Positions 9,023 through 16,465 of a stretch of DNA of 50,176 nucleotides are shown piece by piece. The notes beneath the pieces are model-generated. The model had not been told where the DNA came from. It ran no database searches and saw nothing but the letters and a program-made list of their open reading frames with translations. The stretch comes from Actinophytocola sp. (GTDB taxonomy: Bacteria > Actinomycetota > Actinomycetes > Mycobacteriales > Pseudonocardiaceae): positions 1-50,176 of the forward strand of contig NZ_WHTD01000046.1 of NCBI RefSeq assembly GCF_009379765.1, read 5' to 3'. The position numbers were made by a program, and so were the translations under genes. Positions within the stretch are counted from its first letter, which is position 1. Every line of letters starts with the position of its first letter.

Positions 9023-9970
9023 TCAGGCCAGAAAGAACGACGCGGCCACAGCCAGCAACGACAACAGGAACGACCCGGCCAGCAGCTCCGGCACCCGGAA
9101 CAGGCGCAGCTTGGCCAGGAACACCTCACCCACCGCCAGCAGCACCCCCAACAGGACGACCTTGGCGGCGAACGCCGCGACCCCCACGGCCAACGCCGCC
9201 GGAGCGCCGGCAGTGGCGATCCCCCACGGTGCGAACAAGTTGGCCAGCAACCCGAGGAACACGGTCAACCGCATCATCGACGCCAGCTCCACCACCGCGA
9301 GGTCCGGGCCGGCGTACTCCAGCACCATCGCCTCGTGCACCATCGTCAACTCCAGGTGGGTGGCCGGGTTGTCCACCGGCAGCCGCCCGGTCTCCGCGAT
9401 GATCACCACCACCAGCGCCACCGCCGCGAGCAGACTCACCGGGGAGATCACCCGACCCGGGTCATGCAGAGTCGAGGAGACGATCGCGGCCAGGTTGGTG
9501 GAGCCGACCCGCACCGACAGCGCCAGGATCGCCACCAACAAAGTCGGCTCCACCAGGGCGATGATCGTCATCTCCCGGCTGGCGCCCATCCCGCCGAACG
9601 CGGTGCCGGTGTCCAACCCCGCCAACGCCAGCGCGACCGTGCCCAACGCCAGCAACGCGACCACCGCGAACAGATCCGCCACCGGGTCCAATCCGGACTC
9701 CACGGTCACGAACGGGGCCACGACCGCGACCACCAGCGTGGTCGACAGCAGCACGACGGGTGCGTAGCGGAACACCTCGCTGGTGCCGCGCGGGGAGATC
9801 GGCTCCTTGCGGACCAGCTTGCGCAGATCCCGCCACGGCTGCAGGATCCCCGCGCCGGCGCGGCCCTCCAGCTTCGCCCGCACCTGCCGCATCACCCCCA
9901 CCAGCAACGGCGAGCCGCCCACGACGAGCACCGGTTGGGCCACCGCGCCCACCACCGCCAGCGCACTCAC
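9023..9970 (-). CDS. hycD: HycD/HyfC-like membrane subunit (NuoH family)
   Basis: A 315-residue NuoH-type subunit that links the peripheral arm to the ion-translocating membrane subunits. Typical features are GILQPWRDLRKLVRKEPI near residue 40, the conserved ETGRLPVDNPATHLELTM loop (Glu/Asp-rich, facing the cytoplasm) and VHEAMVLEYAGPDLA. The start is GTG 9970, which overlaps the stop of the preceding gene (GTGA). The open frame extends much further upstream, but that part is a shadow of the neighbouring gene. Corresponds to Rv0084. The gene is intact. Confidence 0.9.
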   Translation of the reverse strand: MSALAVVGAVAQPVLVVGGSPLLVGVMRQVRAKLEGRAGAGILQPWRDLRKLVRKEPISPRGTSEVFRYAPVVLLSTTLVVAVVAPFVTVESGLDPVADLFAVVALLALGTVALALAGLDTGTAFGGMGASREMTIIALVEPTLLVAILALSVRVGSTNLAAIVSSTLHDPGRVISPVSLLAAVALVVVIIAETGRLPVDNPATHLELTMVHEAMVLEYAGPDLAVVELASMMRLTVFLGLLANLFAPWGIATAGAPAALAVGVAAFAAKVVLLGVLLAVGEVFLAKLRLFRVPELLAGSFLLSLLAVAASFFLA

Positions 9971-11985
9971 CGGGTCACGGCCAAAATAATCAGCAGCGCG
10001 GTCACCGCGTAGAAGCCGTAGCCCAGGTAGCGGTGCACACTGCCGGTCGCGAGCGCCCGCGCAGCCCGGCCCCACACCGCCACCAATGCCAGAACTGGTT
10101 GGTAAAGGCGACGTTCGACCCGGTCCGGCACCCGACGCCGGTACTCCACCGCCTGCACCAGATAGGCCGACTCCCGGGCGTGGGTAACGTCCACATCCAA
10201 CTCCGGCTGCAGCACGTCGTCGAAGACTCGTTGCAGCGGCTCGGCGAATGAGGTCGCGGTGTACTCCATCCGCGCGGTCAGCGGGCCCCCGCCGCAGTCC
10301 CACAACTGGGCCGTGCGCCGAGCCCGGCGCGTGGCTGCCGCACGCACCCCGCCCACCACCGCCACCACCCCGAGCAGCAGGGCCGCAGCCAGCAGCAACG
10401 GCGACAACGAACCCGCCACTGAGGACAGGCGCAGGGTGACCTCCCCATGCACCGCCGGCTCGCCCGATCCGACCAGCCGGCTGGCCGCCGAACCCACCCC
10501 GGGCAGCACGGTCGTGGGGACTAGCGCCAGCACCACACAGGCCGCGCCGGCGATGCCCATCCCGGCCAGCATCGTCCGGGGACTCTCGCCCGCCTCGGTC
10601 GCGGCCCGGCTGCGGGGTTTGGCCAGAAACCCCACCCCGAACGCCTTGACGAAGGTGGCCACCGCCAACCCGGCGGTCAACGCGATCGCGGCAACCGCCA
10701 CCGGCAGCAGGATCGCGCTCGGCACCCCACTCGGCGGCAACCCGTGCACCAGGCTCTGCAACAGCAACCACTCGCTGACAAACGCCGCACCCGGCGGCAG
10801 CGCCGACGCGGCCAGCGCCCCCACCCCGAACAACCCGGTGGTCACCGGCATCCCCGGTCGCAGCCCACCCAGCGCGTCCAAGTCCCGGGTGCCGGTGGCG
10901 TGCAGTACCGACCCGGCGGCCAGGAACAGCAGCGTCTTGAACGCCGCGTGGTTGATCACATGCAGCAGCGCCGCGGCCAGCGCCAACCCGGCCAGCACCC
11001 GCTCACCGGAGCCGGCGAACATCCCCGCCGCACCCACCCCGATCAGCACCAGACCCATGTTCTCCGTGGTGGAATACCCGAGCAGCCGTTTGAGGTCGGT
11101 GCTGATCGCCGCCTGCAGGATCCCGTACACCGCCGACACCGCGCCCAGCACCAACACCACCGGCCACCACCAGCCGGGGCCACCACCCAACAAATCCAAC
11201 CCGACCCGCACCAGCCCGTAGATCCCGAGGTTGACCATCGCCGCGGACATCAACGCCGACCCGTGGCTCGGCGCCTCCGGATGCGCCCGCGGCAGCCACG
11301 CGTGCAGCGGCACGATCCCGGCCTTCGCGGCGAACCCCACCAACGTCGCCACAAACACCAGCGAGGCCACCCCGCCGGACAGGTGCGCGCCCGCCGCTCG
11401 CAGCGCACCGAAGGAGGCGTCGCCCGCGTGCGCGGCGAACACCAGCAGCCCGATCAGGATCGCGATGAACCCGAGATGGGTCATCACCCCGTACCACAGG
11501 CCGGCCTCACCGACCTCCGCCCGGCGACGGTGCTCGGCCAGCACCAGCGGCAGCGACGCCACCGCCATCAACTCCCAACACACCAGGAATGTGCCCACAC
11601 TGTCCGCCGCCGGCACCAGCACCATCGCCACCACGAACACCGGCAGCACCACCTGCGCCGCCCGCCCGTTCAAGCCGTGCCGGGTGTAACCGATCCCGAA
11701 CACCCCAGCCGCGACCGCCACACCCCCGGTCACCGCCACGAACAATCCACCCAGCGGGTCGATCGCCAGCTGGAAGCCGGCCAGCGGCAATATCCACGGC
11801 GCGGCCAGCGAGAACGATTGCCCGGCCATCGCGGCCACCCCGGCCAGCACCGCCGCCGCACCCGCAGCCGCGGTCCCCATCCCGACCGCCGCGCTCCGCC
11901 GATCCGCCCGACTCACCAGCGCGGCCACCACCGCCGCCACGGCACACGCCACAGCCAGCCCGATCCCGAATGCCGCCAGGTTCAT
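9967..11985 (-). CDS. HyfB-like large antiporter-type membrane subunit (NuoL family)
   Basis: A 672-residue NuoL-like membrane protein. The core has VCWELMAVASLPLVLAE (the WE pair on helix 5), FAAKAGIVPLHAWLPRAHPE, MSAAMVNLGIYGLVR, LLGYSTTENMGL and HVINHAAFKTLLFL. After these come further hydrophobic helices and a hydrophilic C-terminal part near residues 580-640. Start ATG 11985 overlaps the upstream stop (ATGA), with the NuoB-like gene preceding it. Corresponds to Rv0083. Together with hycP/Q it gives two antiporter-type subunits, so the complex probably moves ions across the membrane. Confidence 0.9.
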   Translation of the reverse strand: MNLAAFGIGLAVACAVAAVVAALVSRADRRSAAVGMGTAAAGAAAVLAGVAAMAGQSFSLAAPWILPLAGFQLAIDPLGGLFVAVTGGVAVAAGVFGIGYTRHGLNGRAAQVVLPVFVVAMVLVPAADSVGTFLVCWELMAVASLPLVLAEHRRRAEVGEAGLWYGVMTHLGFIAILIGLLVFAAHAGDASFGALRAAGAHLSGGVASLVFVATLVGFAAKAGIVPLHAWLPRAHPEAPSHGSALMSAAMVNLGIYGLVRVGLDLLGGGPGWWWPVVLVLGAVSAVYGILQAAISTDLKRLLGYSTTENMGLVLIGVGAAGMFAGSGERVLAGLALAAALLHVINHAAFKTLLFLAAGSVLHATGTRDLDALGGLRPGMPVTTGLFGVGALAASALPPGAAFVSEWLLLQSLVHGLPPSGVPSAILLPVAVAAIALTAGLAVATFVKAFGVGFLAKPRSRAATEAGESPRTMLAGMGIAGAACVVLALVPTTVLPGVGSAASRLVGSGEPAVHGEVTLRLSSVAGSLSPLLLAAALLLGVVAVVGGVRAAATRRARRTAQLWDCGGGPLTARMEYTATSFAEPLQRVFDDVLQPELDVDVTHARESAYLVQAVEYRRRVPDRVERRLYQPVLALVAVWGRAARALATGSVHRYLGYGFYAVTALLIILAVTR

Positions 11986-12473
11986 CGACCGGTCAACCCG
12001 CGCAACGCCGCCACAATCTGCTCCGGCCGCGGCGGGCACCCCTCGATCTCCATATCCACCGGCACCACATCACGCACCGCACCGGCCACCCCATACGCCC
12101 CGGCGAACACCCCGCAGTTACGGGCGCAGTCACCCACCGCGACCACCACCTTCGGCGTGGGGACCGCGGCGTAGGTGCGCCGCAACGGCTCGGCCATGTT
12201 CCGCGTGACCGGCCCCGTGACGAGCAGCGCGTCCGCGTGCCGGGGCGAGGCCACCAGCCGCGCCCCATACCGGTCTGCGTCATACACCGGGCCGAACGCC
12301 GACCCAATCTCCACCTCACAGCCGTTGCACGACCCGGCATCCACATGCCGCACCTGCACCGACCCCGCCAACTCCGCCGCGACCGACCCCTGCGCCGGTG
12401 TCGCATACGGACGCACCGGCGCCGGCTCGGCCACCCGCCCGGTCCGAAAGATCTTGCGCCACAACCCCGCCAC
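11982..12473 (-). CDS. NuoB/HycG-like iron-sulfur subunit
   Basis: A 163-residue small subunit. Four-cysteine ligands for one 4Fe-4S cluster are present: C49 and C52 in SCNGCE, C116 in VGDCA and C146 in EGCPPRP; C120 is extra. This is the cluster that lies next to the active site in group 4 hydrogenases and complex I. Its integrity contrasts with the missing NiFe ligands in the partner subunit. Start GTG 12473 gives MAGLWRKIF. It is the first structural gene of the operon and corresponds to Rv0082. No HycB/HyfA-type polyferredoxin or NuoI-type gene is encoded nearby. Confidence 0.9.
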   Translation of the reverse strand: MAGLWRKIFRTGRVAEPAPVRPYATPAQGSVAAELAGSVQVRHVDAGSCNGCEVEIGSAFGPVYDADRYGARLVASPRHADALLVTGPVTRNMAEPLRRTYAAVPTPKVVVAVGDCARNCGVFAGAYGVAGAVRDVVPVDMEIEGCPPRPEQIVAALRGLTGR

Positions 12474-12577
12474 AGCCTCTGCTCACGCCCTTTCCTGGTC
12501 CTCGACGTCCATGAGACGTCCATGAATGGAGCGGTCACCCCGCCGGAAGGGGGAGGGGCGGCGGGGCGACCGCAGCT

Positions 12578-12970
12578 TCACCCGCCGCCCGCCGTCCGCC
12601 GCCCGCCCCGCCGGCCAGGCCCGGCCGGCGGGGACGCGTTGGCCACCCGGAGGTCCTCCAGCAGCCCCATCTGCCCGGACAGCACCGAGGTCAAGATCGT
12701 GCGCGCCACCGCCAGCAACTCCGCCACCTGCGGGCTGGTCACCGAATAGAAGACCGTTGAACCCTCCTTGCGGGTCACCACCAACCCCGCCCGACGCAAC
12801 ACCGCCAACTGCTGTGACAGGTTCGCCGCCTCGATCCCCACCTCCGGCAACATCTCGGAGACCGCATGCTCCCGCTCACTCAACAACTCCAACACCCGAA
12901 TCCGCGCCGGATGCCCCAACGTCTTGAAGAACTCCGCCTTCAACTGATATAGAGGTCTACTCACCGCCAC
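12578..12970 (-). CDS. Rv0081-like ArsR-family regulator
   Basis: A 130-residue ArsR-type protein: PLYQLKAEFFKTLGHPARIR at the start, recognition region [16 protein letters not shown], wing KEGSTVFYSV, then a C-terminal helix and an Arg/Gly-rich tail. It lacks metal-binding cysteines. It closely matches M. tuberculosis Rv0081, which stands in the same place ahead of the same operon and is itself within the DosR regulon. Start GTG 12970 has a GGGGGG segment ahead; GTG 12964 is an alternative. The 104-base gap to the operon, with no other gene, suggests one transcript or a site for autoregulation. Confidence 0.9.
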   Translation of the reverse strand: MAVSRPLYQLKAEFFKTLGHPARIRVLELLSEREHAVSEMLPEVGIEAANLSQQLAVLRRAGLVVTRKEGSTVFYSVTSPQVAELLAVARTILTSVLSGQMGLLEDLRVANASPPAGPGRRGGRRTAGGG

Positions 12971-13328
12971 CCCCCATCACCCGAACCACCCAGCCGCCCG
13001 CGTCACGCACTCGAGCGCTCATCACCATCGCCATCACCCACCGGCCCTTCCCCAACGCCACGAGCACAACCACACGATCGCATGAGTCAATAATTGCGAA
13101 CCTTAGCAACTCTTGGACACGCCGCCGCCTCCGGGCACGACCCGGGCCCCGGCCACCCACCGGTTCAGCCGGCTTGTAACGTCGGACGGCCTCGCCCACA
13201 GTGTCGACAAGGGTGAAACACCGTCCATGCCGACGACCTCGATGCCACGGCGGGCAACACTCCCCACCGGGGCGACCGCCACCATCAAGCGCGATACCCC
13301 GCCGGGTGACCACCGCTGGCAGCGGCGA
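12971..13328. promoter_or_regulatory. Intergenic region with inverted repeat TTGC-N8-GCAA
   Basis: No gene is recognised in this 358-base gap. At 13094-13109 there is TTGCGAACCTTAGCAA, an inverted repeat in a short AT-rich patch, 124 bases upstream of the ArsR start. ArsR-family operators are usually such imperfect palindromes, so this is a candidate site for autoregulation. Related motifs occur at 3302, 5180 and 14593. The rest is GC-rich and featureless. Confidence 0.45.
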
Positions 13329-13811
13329 TCAGAAACCCGAGGGCCGGTGGAGCCGAACGAAGGTCACCGTACTGAGATCGGCGACACCGGCCGCTGGCAC
13401 ATCACCACGCCGCCGGAATGGTGTCCCGGTGATGATCTCGGGGTGAATGCGGATGACGTGGCCACTGTGCCGATTGACCCAGGGTTGGGTCAATCGTTCG
13501 TAGTGGGCCAGGGGTGGCAGGGTCCTGTTCCAGCGTGACCTTGCCGGTGATGATCACGCTCCAGCGCAGCCGGTCGTCGGGTGTGATCAGGTCGACCTCG
13601 TAGGCGACGATCTGCCGATCGCGGTCATCACGGCGGCGTCGCTGTGAGTGCGGATGAACACCTCGCCGGCGTCGACGAGGTGGTTGACCGGCCGGATCTG
13701 CGGTAAGGCCCGTTCGGTGAACGAGATCCGGCCGAAGGACACGCTGCCGAGCAGGCGCAGCGCCTCGGTGCGGTCCAGTTCCCGGGTTTGGTGGGGGCGG
13801 GTTTCGATCAT
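13329..13811 (-). pseudogene. Rv0080-like flavin/pyridoxamine-oxidase-fold protein, two frameshifts
   Basis: Starts MIETRPHQTRELDRTEALRL at 13811 and reads SVSFGRISFTERALPQIRPVNHLV, which matches Rv0080 (pyridoxamine 5'-phosphate oxidase-like, FMN-binding split barrel). The frame breaks near 13620 (after AVMTAI), resumes in another frame with RQIVAYEVDLITPDDRLRWS, and breaks again near 13520 before YERLTQPWVNRHSGHVIRIH and PEIITG. Repaired, it would be about 160 residues and end at 13329. The start overlaps the stop of the Rv0079-like gene (ATGA), the same order as in M. tuberculosis. It is either decayed or mis-sequenced. Confidence 0.75.
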
Positions 13812-14569
13812 GCCGGGCCGACCTGTCCGTAGTGGCCGTCGTAGCGGCGATACAGCACCGTGCCCCGTCCCGTGTTGCGGTCGCGGAAGAACCGGTACGG
13901 CAGGTCGGTACGGCCCAGCGCCCGTGCCGCCTGAGGCGGTGTTTCGGTCGGCACGGGGTGCACGTTGATCGTTAGTGGGACCGTGGTCGGCGTCGTGGGT
14001 GGGGCCATCAGGGAGAGCCGGGCGAGGCGGTAGCCGGTCGGGCCGACCCGGTAGACGACGCTGTCCTCGCCGGTGTCGACGTCGACGAACAGGTGGATGT
14101 CGTAGTCCATCAAATCCATCGTCAGCGCCGCCTCCTCCACGGTGCAGCACGCCAGCGGGTAGCACTTGCGCCGCACGATCTCCCGCTGTCCTACCGGCTG
14201 GACGCGGGCATGCAGCGGCGCGATGTCTTGTGGCCAGCGCCGTGGCTGGCGTGGCCCGGTCAGCAAGGCGATCTGGTCGCGTAGCCGAGCCCGCAACAGG
14301 CGGCTGGCCTCTGCGAAGAACGCCGCCGCCACCTGGGCCCGCACCGCACGTCCGCCCAGCTCCAGGTTGGCTTGCACCAACGCCGGCACCGGCGCGCTCG
14401 GGCGCGCGAACGCAGTCAGCCGCACCCGCCCCGGCGAGGACGACTCAGACATCTGGTCGGGCAGCCGGTCGGAGAGCCGCCGCACGAAAGTGGCGAGCTG
14501 CCGGCGCACGTACTCCCGCGCACTGTCGAGCACCTCACCCCGCGTCTGCACCACGATGGAACCCGACAT
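13808..14569 (-). CDS. Rv0079-like dormancy-associated translation inhibitor (RaiA/HPF-type)
   Basis: A 253-residue protein. It has an N-terminal region like ribosome hibernation factors (residues 1-130), then MDYDIHLFVDVDTGEDSVVY and GPTGYRLARL, and a C-terminal domain with PYRFFRDRNTGRGTVLYRRY. Both C-terminal blocks match M. tuberculosis Rv0079, a DosR-controlled protein that binds the ribosome and slows translation. The start at 14569 follows GGGAGGTCGG directly. A strong DosR-type box lies about 100 bases upstream (14668-14681), and an ArsR-like element lies between. The gene is complete and heads the unit that runs into the Rv0080-like gene. Confidence 0.88.
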   Translation of the reverse strand: MSGSIVVQTRGEVLDSAREYVRRQLATFVRRLSDRLPDQMSESSSPGRVRLTAFARPSAPVPALVQANLELGGRAVRAQVAAAFFAEASRLLRARLRDQIALLTGPRQPRRWPQDIAPLHARVQPVGQREIVRRKCYPLACCTVEEAALTMDLMDYDIHLFVDVDTGEDSVVYRVGPTGYRLARLSLMAPPTTPTTVPLTINVHPVPTETPPQAARALGRTDLPYRFFRDRNTGRGTVLYRRYDGHYGQVGPA

Positions 14570-14592
14570 CCGACCTCCCAAACGCAACAGAC

Positions 14593-14612
14593 TTGCAAGA
14601 ATCGCCAATTGC
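14593..14612 (-). promoter_or_regulatory. TTGC-rich element ahead of the Rv0079-like gene
   Basis: Reads TTGCAAGAATCGCCAATTGC on the plus strand, within an AT-rich patch 25-45 bases upstream of the start codon. It shares the TTGC/GC-AA half-sites with the candidate operators at 3302, 5180 and 13094. It could be the site where the ArsR-type regulator acts, or simply core promoter sequence. Confidence 0.35.
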
Positions 14613-14667
14613 TGACTCTTGAAATTCTATGGAGATCATCTTCCCAGTGGTTCGTGTCGCGCGAATA

Positions 14668-14681
14668 GAGCCCAAAGTCCC
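14668..14681 (-). promoter_or_regulatory. DosR-type box ahead of the Rv0079-like gene
   Basis: On the minus strand GGGACTTTGGGCTC, preceded by TTG. It matches the remembered half-symmetric DosR motif GGGACTTTNGGCCC at 13 of 14 positions and also fits the flanking TTG. It lies about 100 bases upstream of the start codon at 14569, a distance seen for DosR-activated promoters. The dosR gene itself is in the same window. Confidence 0.65.
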
Positions 14682-14710
14682 CAAGGCGCACTGACGGCGC
14701 AGGCTGGTGA

Positions 14711-14902
14711 TCAGGGTGGGCGATGAACCGTCGCGGACCCGCTGCGTTGGTTCAGCCGCGTGTCCACCCATCGGGTGAGGTATTCGACGACACCGGATAC
14801 ACCGCGTTGGTGCGCGGTCCGCAGCTGGGCGGACCCGATATCCAGCGCCGCGTCCAGTTCGGCGACGGGATCGCTGGTGACGAGCATGTCCGGGGTCAGC
14901 AT
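14711..14902 (-). CDS. Small conserved protein (family B, copy 2)
   Basis: A 63-residue reading frame with MLVTSDPVAELDAALDIG and LTRWVDTRLNQR, homologous to the protein at 539-769. The N-terminus is shorter than in copy 1 and no good ribosome binding site precedes ATG 14902, so the start is uncertain and the gene may be part of the decayed block. It stands directly downstream of the pckG remnant, exactly as copy 1 stands downstream of intact pckG. Confidence 0.55.
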   Translation of the reverse strand: MLTPDMLVTSDPVAELDAALDIGSAQLRTAHQRGVSGVVEYLTRWVDTRLNQRSGSATVHRPP

Positions 14903-14976
14903 GACATGGGGTTGCGGGACGGTGCGGCCCGGGGGATCTCGGTGATCGGGGTGCGTTGCGGTATCCAGTCATGTCC

Positions 14977-15760
14977 TTATCTCATGAGGGTGTCGTGGCG
15001 AGGCGGTGCCACAGGGCGTCCAGTTCGTCCCACAGACCGCTCGAGAGTCGATCGCCGAGGGTGGCGAACCAGGCTCTCGACCAGCGAGACCTCGGCCCGG
15101 CCTTCGTCGGTGTCGACCGCGGACGCTGCGGAGACGTCAGCGGGACCGAAGGCCAGCCCGGTGAGGAACAGCGCGGCGGCGTCGGGCACCCGGCCGATCG
15201 GCGTGTCGCGGCCGGTCGTGGTGCCCTCGATCCACCCGATGATCCACGCGAGCACGCGTGCGTCGTCGCCGTGGCCGGGCCACAGGAGGCGGCCGGCCGG
15301 ACCGTGGCGGAACTAGTTCACCCCGAAGATCTTCGGTCGGCAGCACCGCCGGCCGCGTCATGTCGTCGGTGCGGGTGGTCAGCCAGTGGGCGAGGTGGTC
15401 GCCGGCGAGGTAGCCGAGGATGTTCCGCCTGGCCATCGGGTCGCGACCGACCACACCAGTGTCGGTGTCGGTGTCGGTAGAGAGGGTGGAGCGGGAGGAA
15501 CACGCCGTGCCAACAGTCGCGAGTCTCGGTCACCTGCGGGATGGTGGTGGGGCCGCGAGCGCCGACGAGGACGGCGGAGACGAGCACGCCGTTCGGGTCG
15601 TCCCATTCCCGAGCGAGGTCGGACAGTGCGTGATCGGGCTGCGGAACCGGGAGTTGGGTGCGCGGCCGGGCCCGCGACATCACGGCCGGCATCGGGGTTG
15701 GCTCTGCGGTCGATGTCGGTGGTCCAGTCGCGGCCGGTCCAGTCGCTCCGGTGTCGACCC
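14977..15760 (-). pseudogene. Decayed second copy of pckG (C-terminal half)
   Basis: Three frames carry successive pieces of PEP carboxykinase: DWTGRDW, then [20 protein letters not shown] and [11 protein letters not shown], then [20 protein letters not shown], and finally MLAWIIGWIEGTTTGRDTPI with GRVPDAAAL. The same blocks in the same order occur in the intact protein (for example [35 protein letters not shown] and [13 protein letters not shown]). The part before about residue 370, including both nucleotide-binding motifs, is absent. There are several frameshifts and an in-frame stop near 15315, where FYVNWFRRG would be. A GTCGGT triplet repeat (15461-15478) lies in the damaged segment. It cannot encode an enzyme. 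Confidence 0.85.
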
Positions 15761-15805
15761 GGCCTTCCCTCGGCAGTCAGCACCGGCCAATGTCAGGCGC
15801 CATGG

Positions 15806-16036
15806 TCAGACCTGGTCCGCGCCCGACGTCCCAGTCGATGTATCGGTTGGCGTCACGAGAGCGGGATCCACCCAGCCTGCGGTATCCACGTCAGTGCGCG
15901 CGGCCAGATCGAGCAGATCCTCCAGCCGCGCATGATGCAGCGACGCCGCGTACCCGTCGCCAACCCGCCTGGCCTCCACGATCGCCTGCTGGACGGCGTC
16001 GACACGGTCGCGCAAGGTCGTCTCGAACTGGCTCAT
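15806..16036 (-). CDS. Small conserved protein (family A, copy 3)
   Basis: A complete 76-residue copy: MSQFETTLRDRVDAVQQAI, then LHHARLEDLLDLAARTDVDT and AGWVDPALV, ending with a Thr/Gly-rich tail. It is homologous throughout to copies 1 and 2. It precedes the pckG remnant with the same TGACCATG junction that joins copy 1 to its downstream ArsR gene. Its own promoter region has been replaced by a wax-ester-synthase fragment starting at 16037, so it may be silent. Confidence 0.65.
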   Translation of the reverse strand: MSQFETTLRDRVDAVQQAIVEARRVGDGYAASLHHARLEDLLDLAARTDVDTAGWVDPALVTPTDTSTGTSGADQV

Positions 16037-16345
16037 CACGAGAACTACCACACCCGGCGCTCGGCCCTGCCGGCACCGGGCGACGACGACGCCCTGTGCC
16101 AACCCGTGGGGCGGGTCATGGGTCAGCGGCTGGACCGGGACCGCCCGCTGTGGGAGTGGTGGGTCATCGAGGGCCTCGCCGAGGGCCGCTGGGCGTTGCT
16201 GCTGAAGCTCCACCACTGCCTCGCCGACGGCGTGTCGACCGCCCAGCTGTACAACGCCCTGTTCGCCGCCAACGCCGACCCGATGGCCGCCCCTGGCTGG
16301 ACCGACGAACCGCCACCAGGGCCTGGCGCCCTCGTGCTCGCTGTG
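16037..16345 (+). pseudogene. Wax ester synthase/DGAT fragment
   Basis: An open stretch with NYHTRRSALPAPG, RLDRDRPLWEWWVIEGLAEG and LKLHHCLADGVS. The last contains the HHxxxDG catalytic motif of the WS/DGAT family, which makes triacylglycerol or wax esters from acyl-CoA. Both the N-terminal and the C-terminal parts are absent. The left border coincides with the start codon of the family A gene on the other strand. Downstream, near 16340-16455, an unrelated open piece containing LARRADLVRAAQLRPDLAAE is not identified. Confidence 0.75.
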
Positions 16346-16465
16346 CGTGCTCGCCCGCCGCGCCGACCTGGTTCGTGCCGCGCAGCTTCGACCGGATCTC
16401 GCTGCTGAGTACGCCGCGGTCGAAGCCGAGATCGGCCACCGCGGACCACACGTGAGGGCCGAGCG

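Noticed and set aside
9970..10771. N-terminal extension of the NuoH-like frame
   Set aside because: It lies inside the NuoL-like gene in another frame. The GTG at 9970 with a GTGA overlap gives a normal NuoH-type length.
15461..15478. GTCGGT triplicated hexamer as a CRISPR-like or regulatory repeat
   Set aside because: Only three copies, inside the pckG remnant, encoding a Thr-Asp repeat; best seen as slippage in decaying sequence. No CRISPR array was found anywhere in the window.
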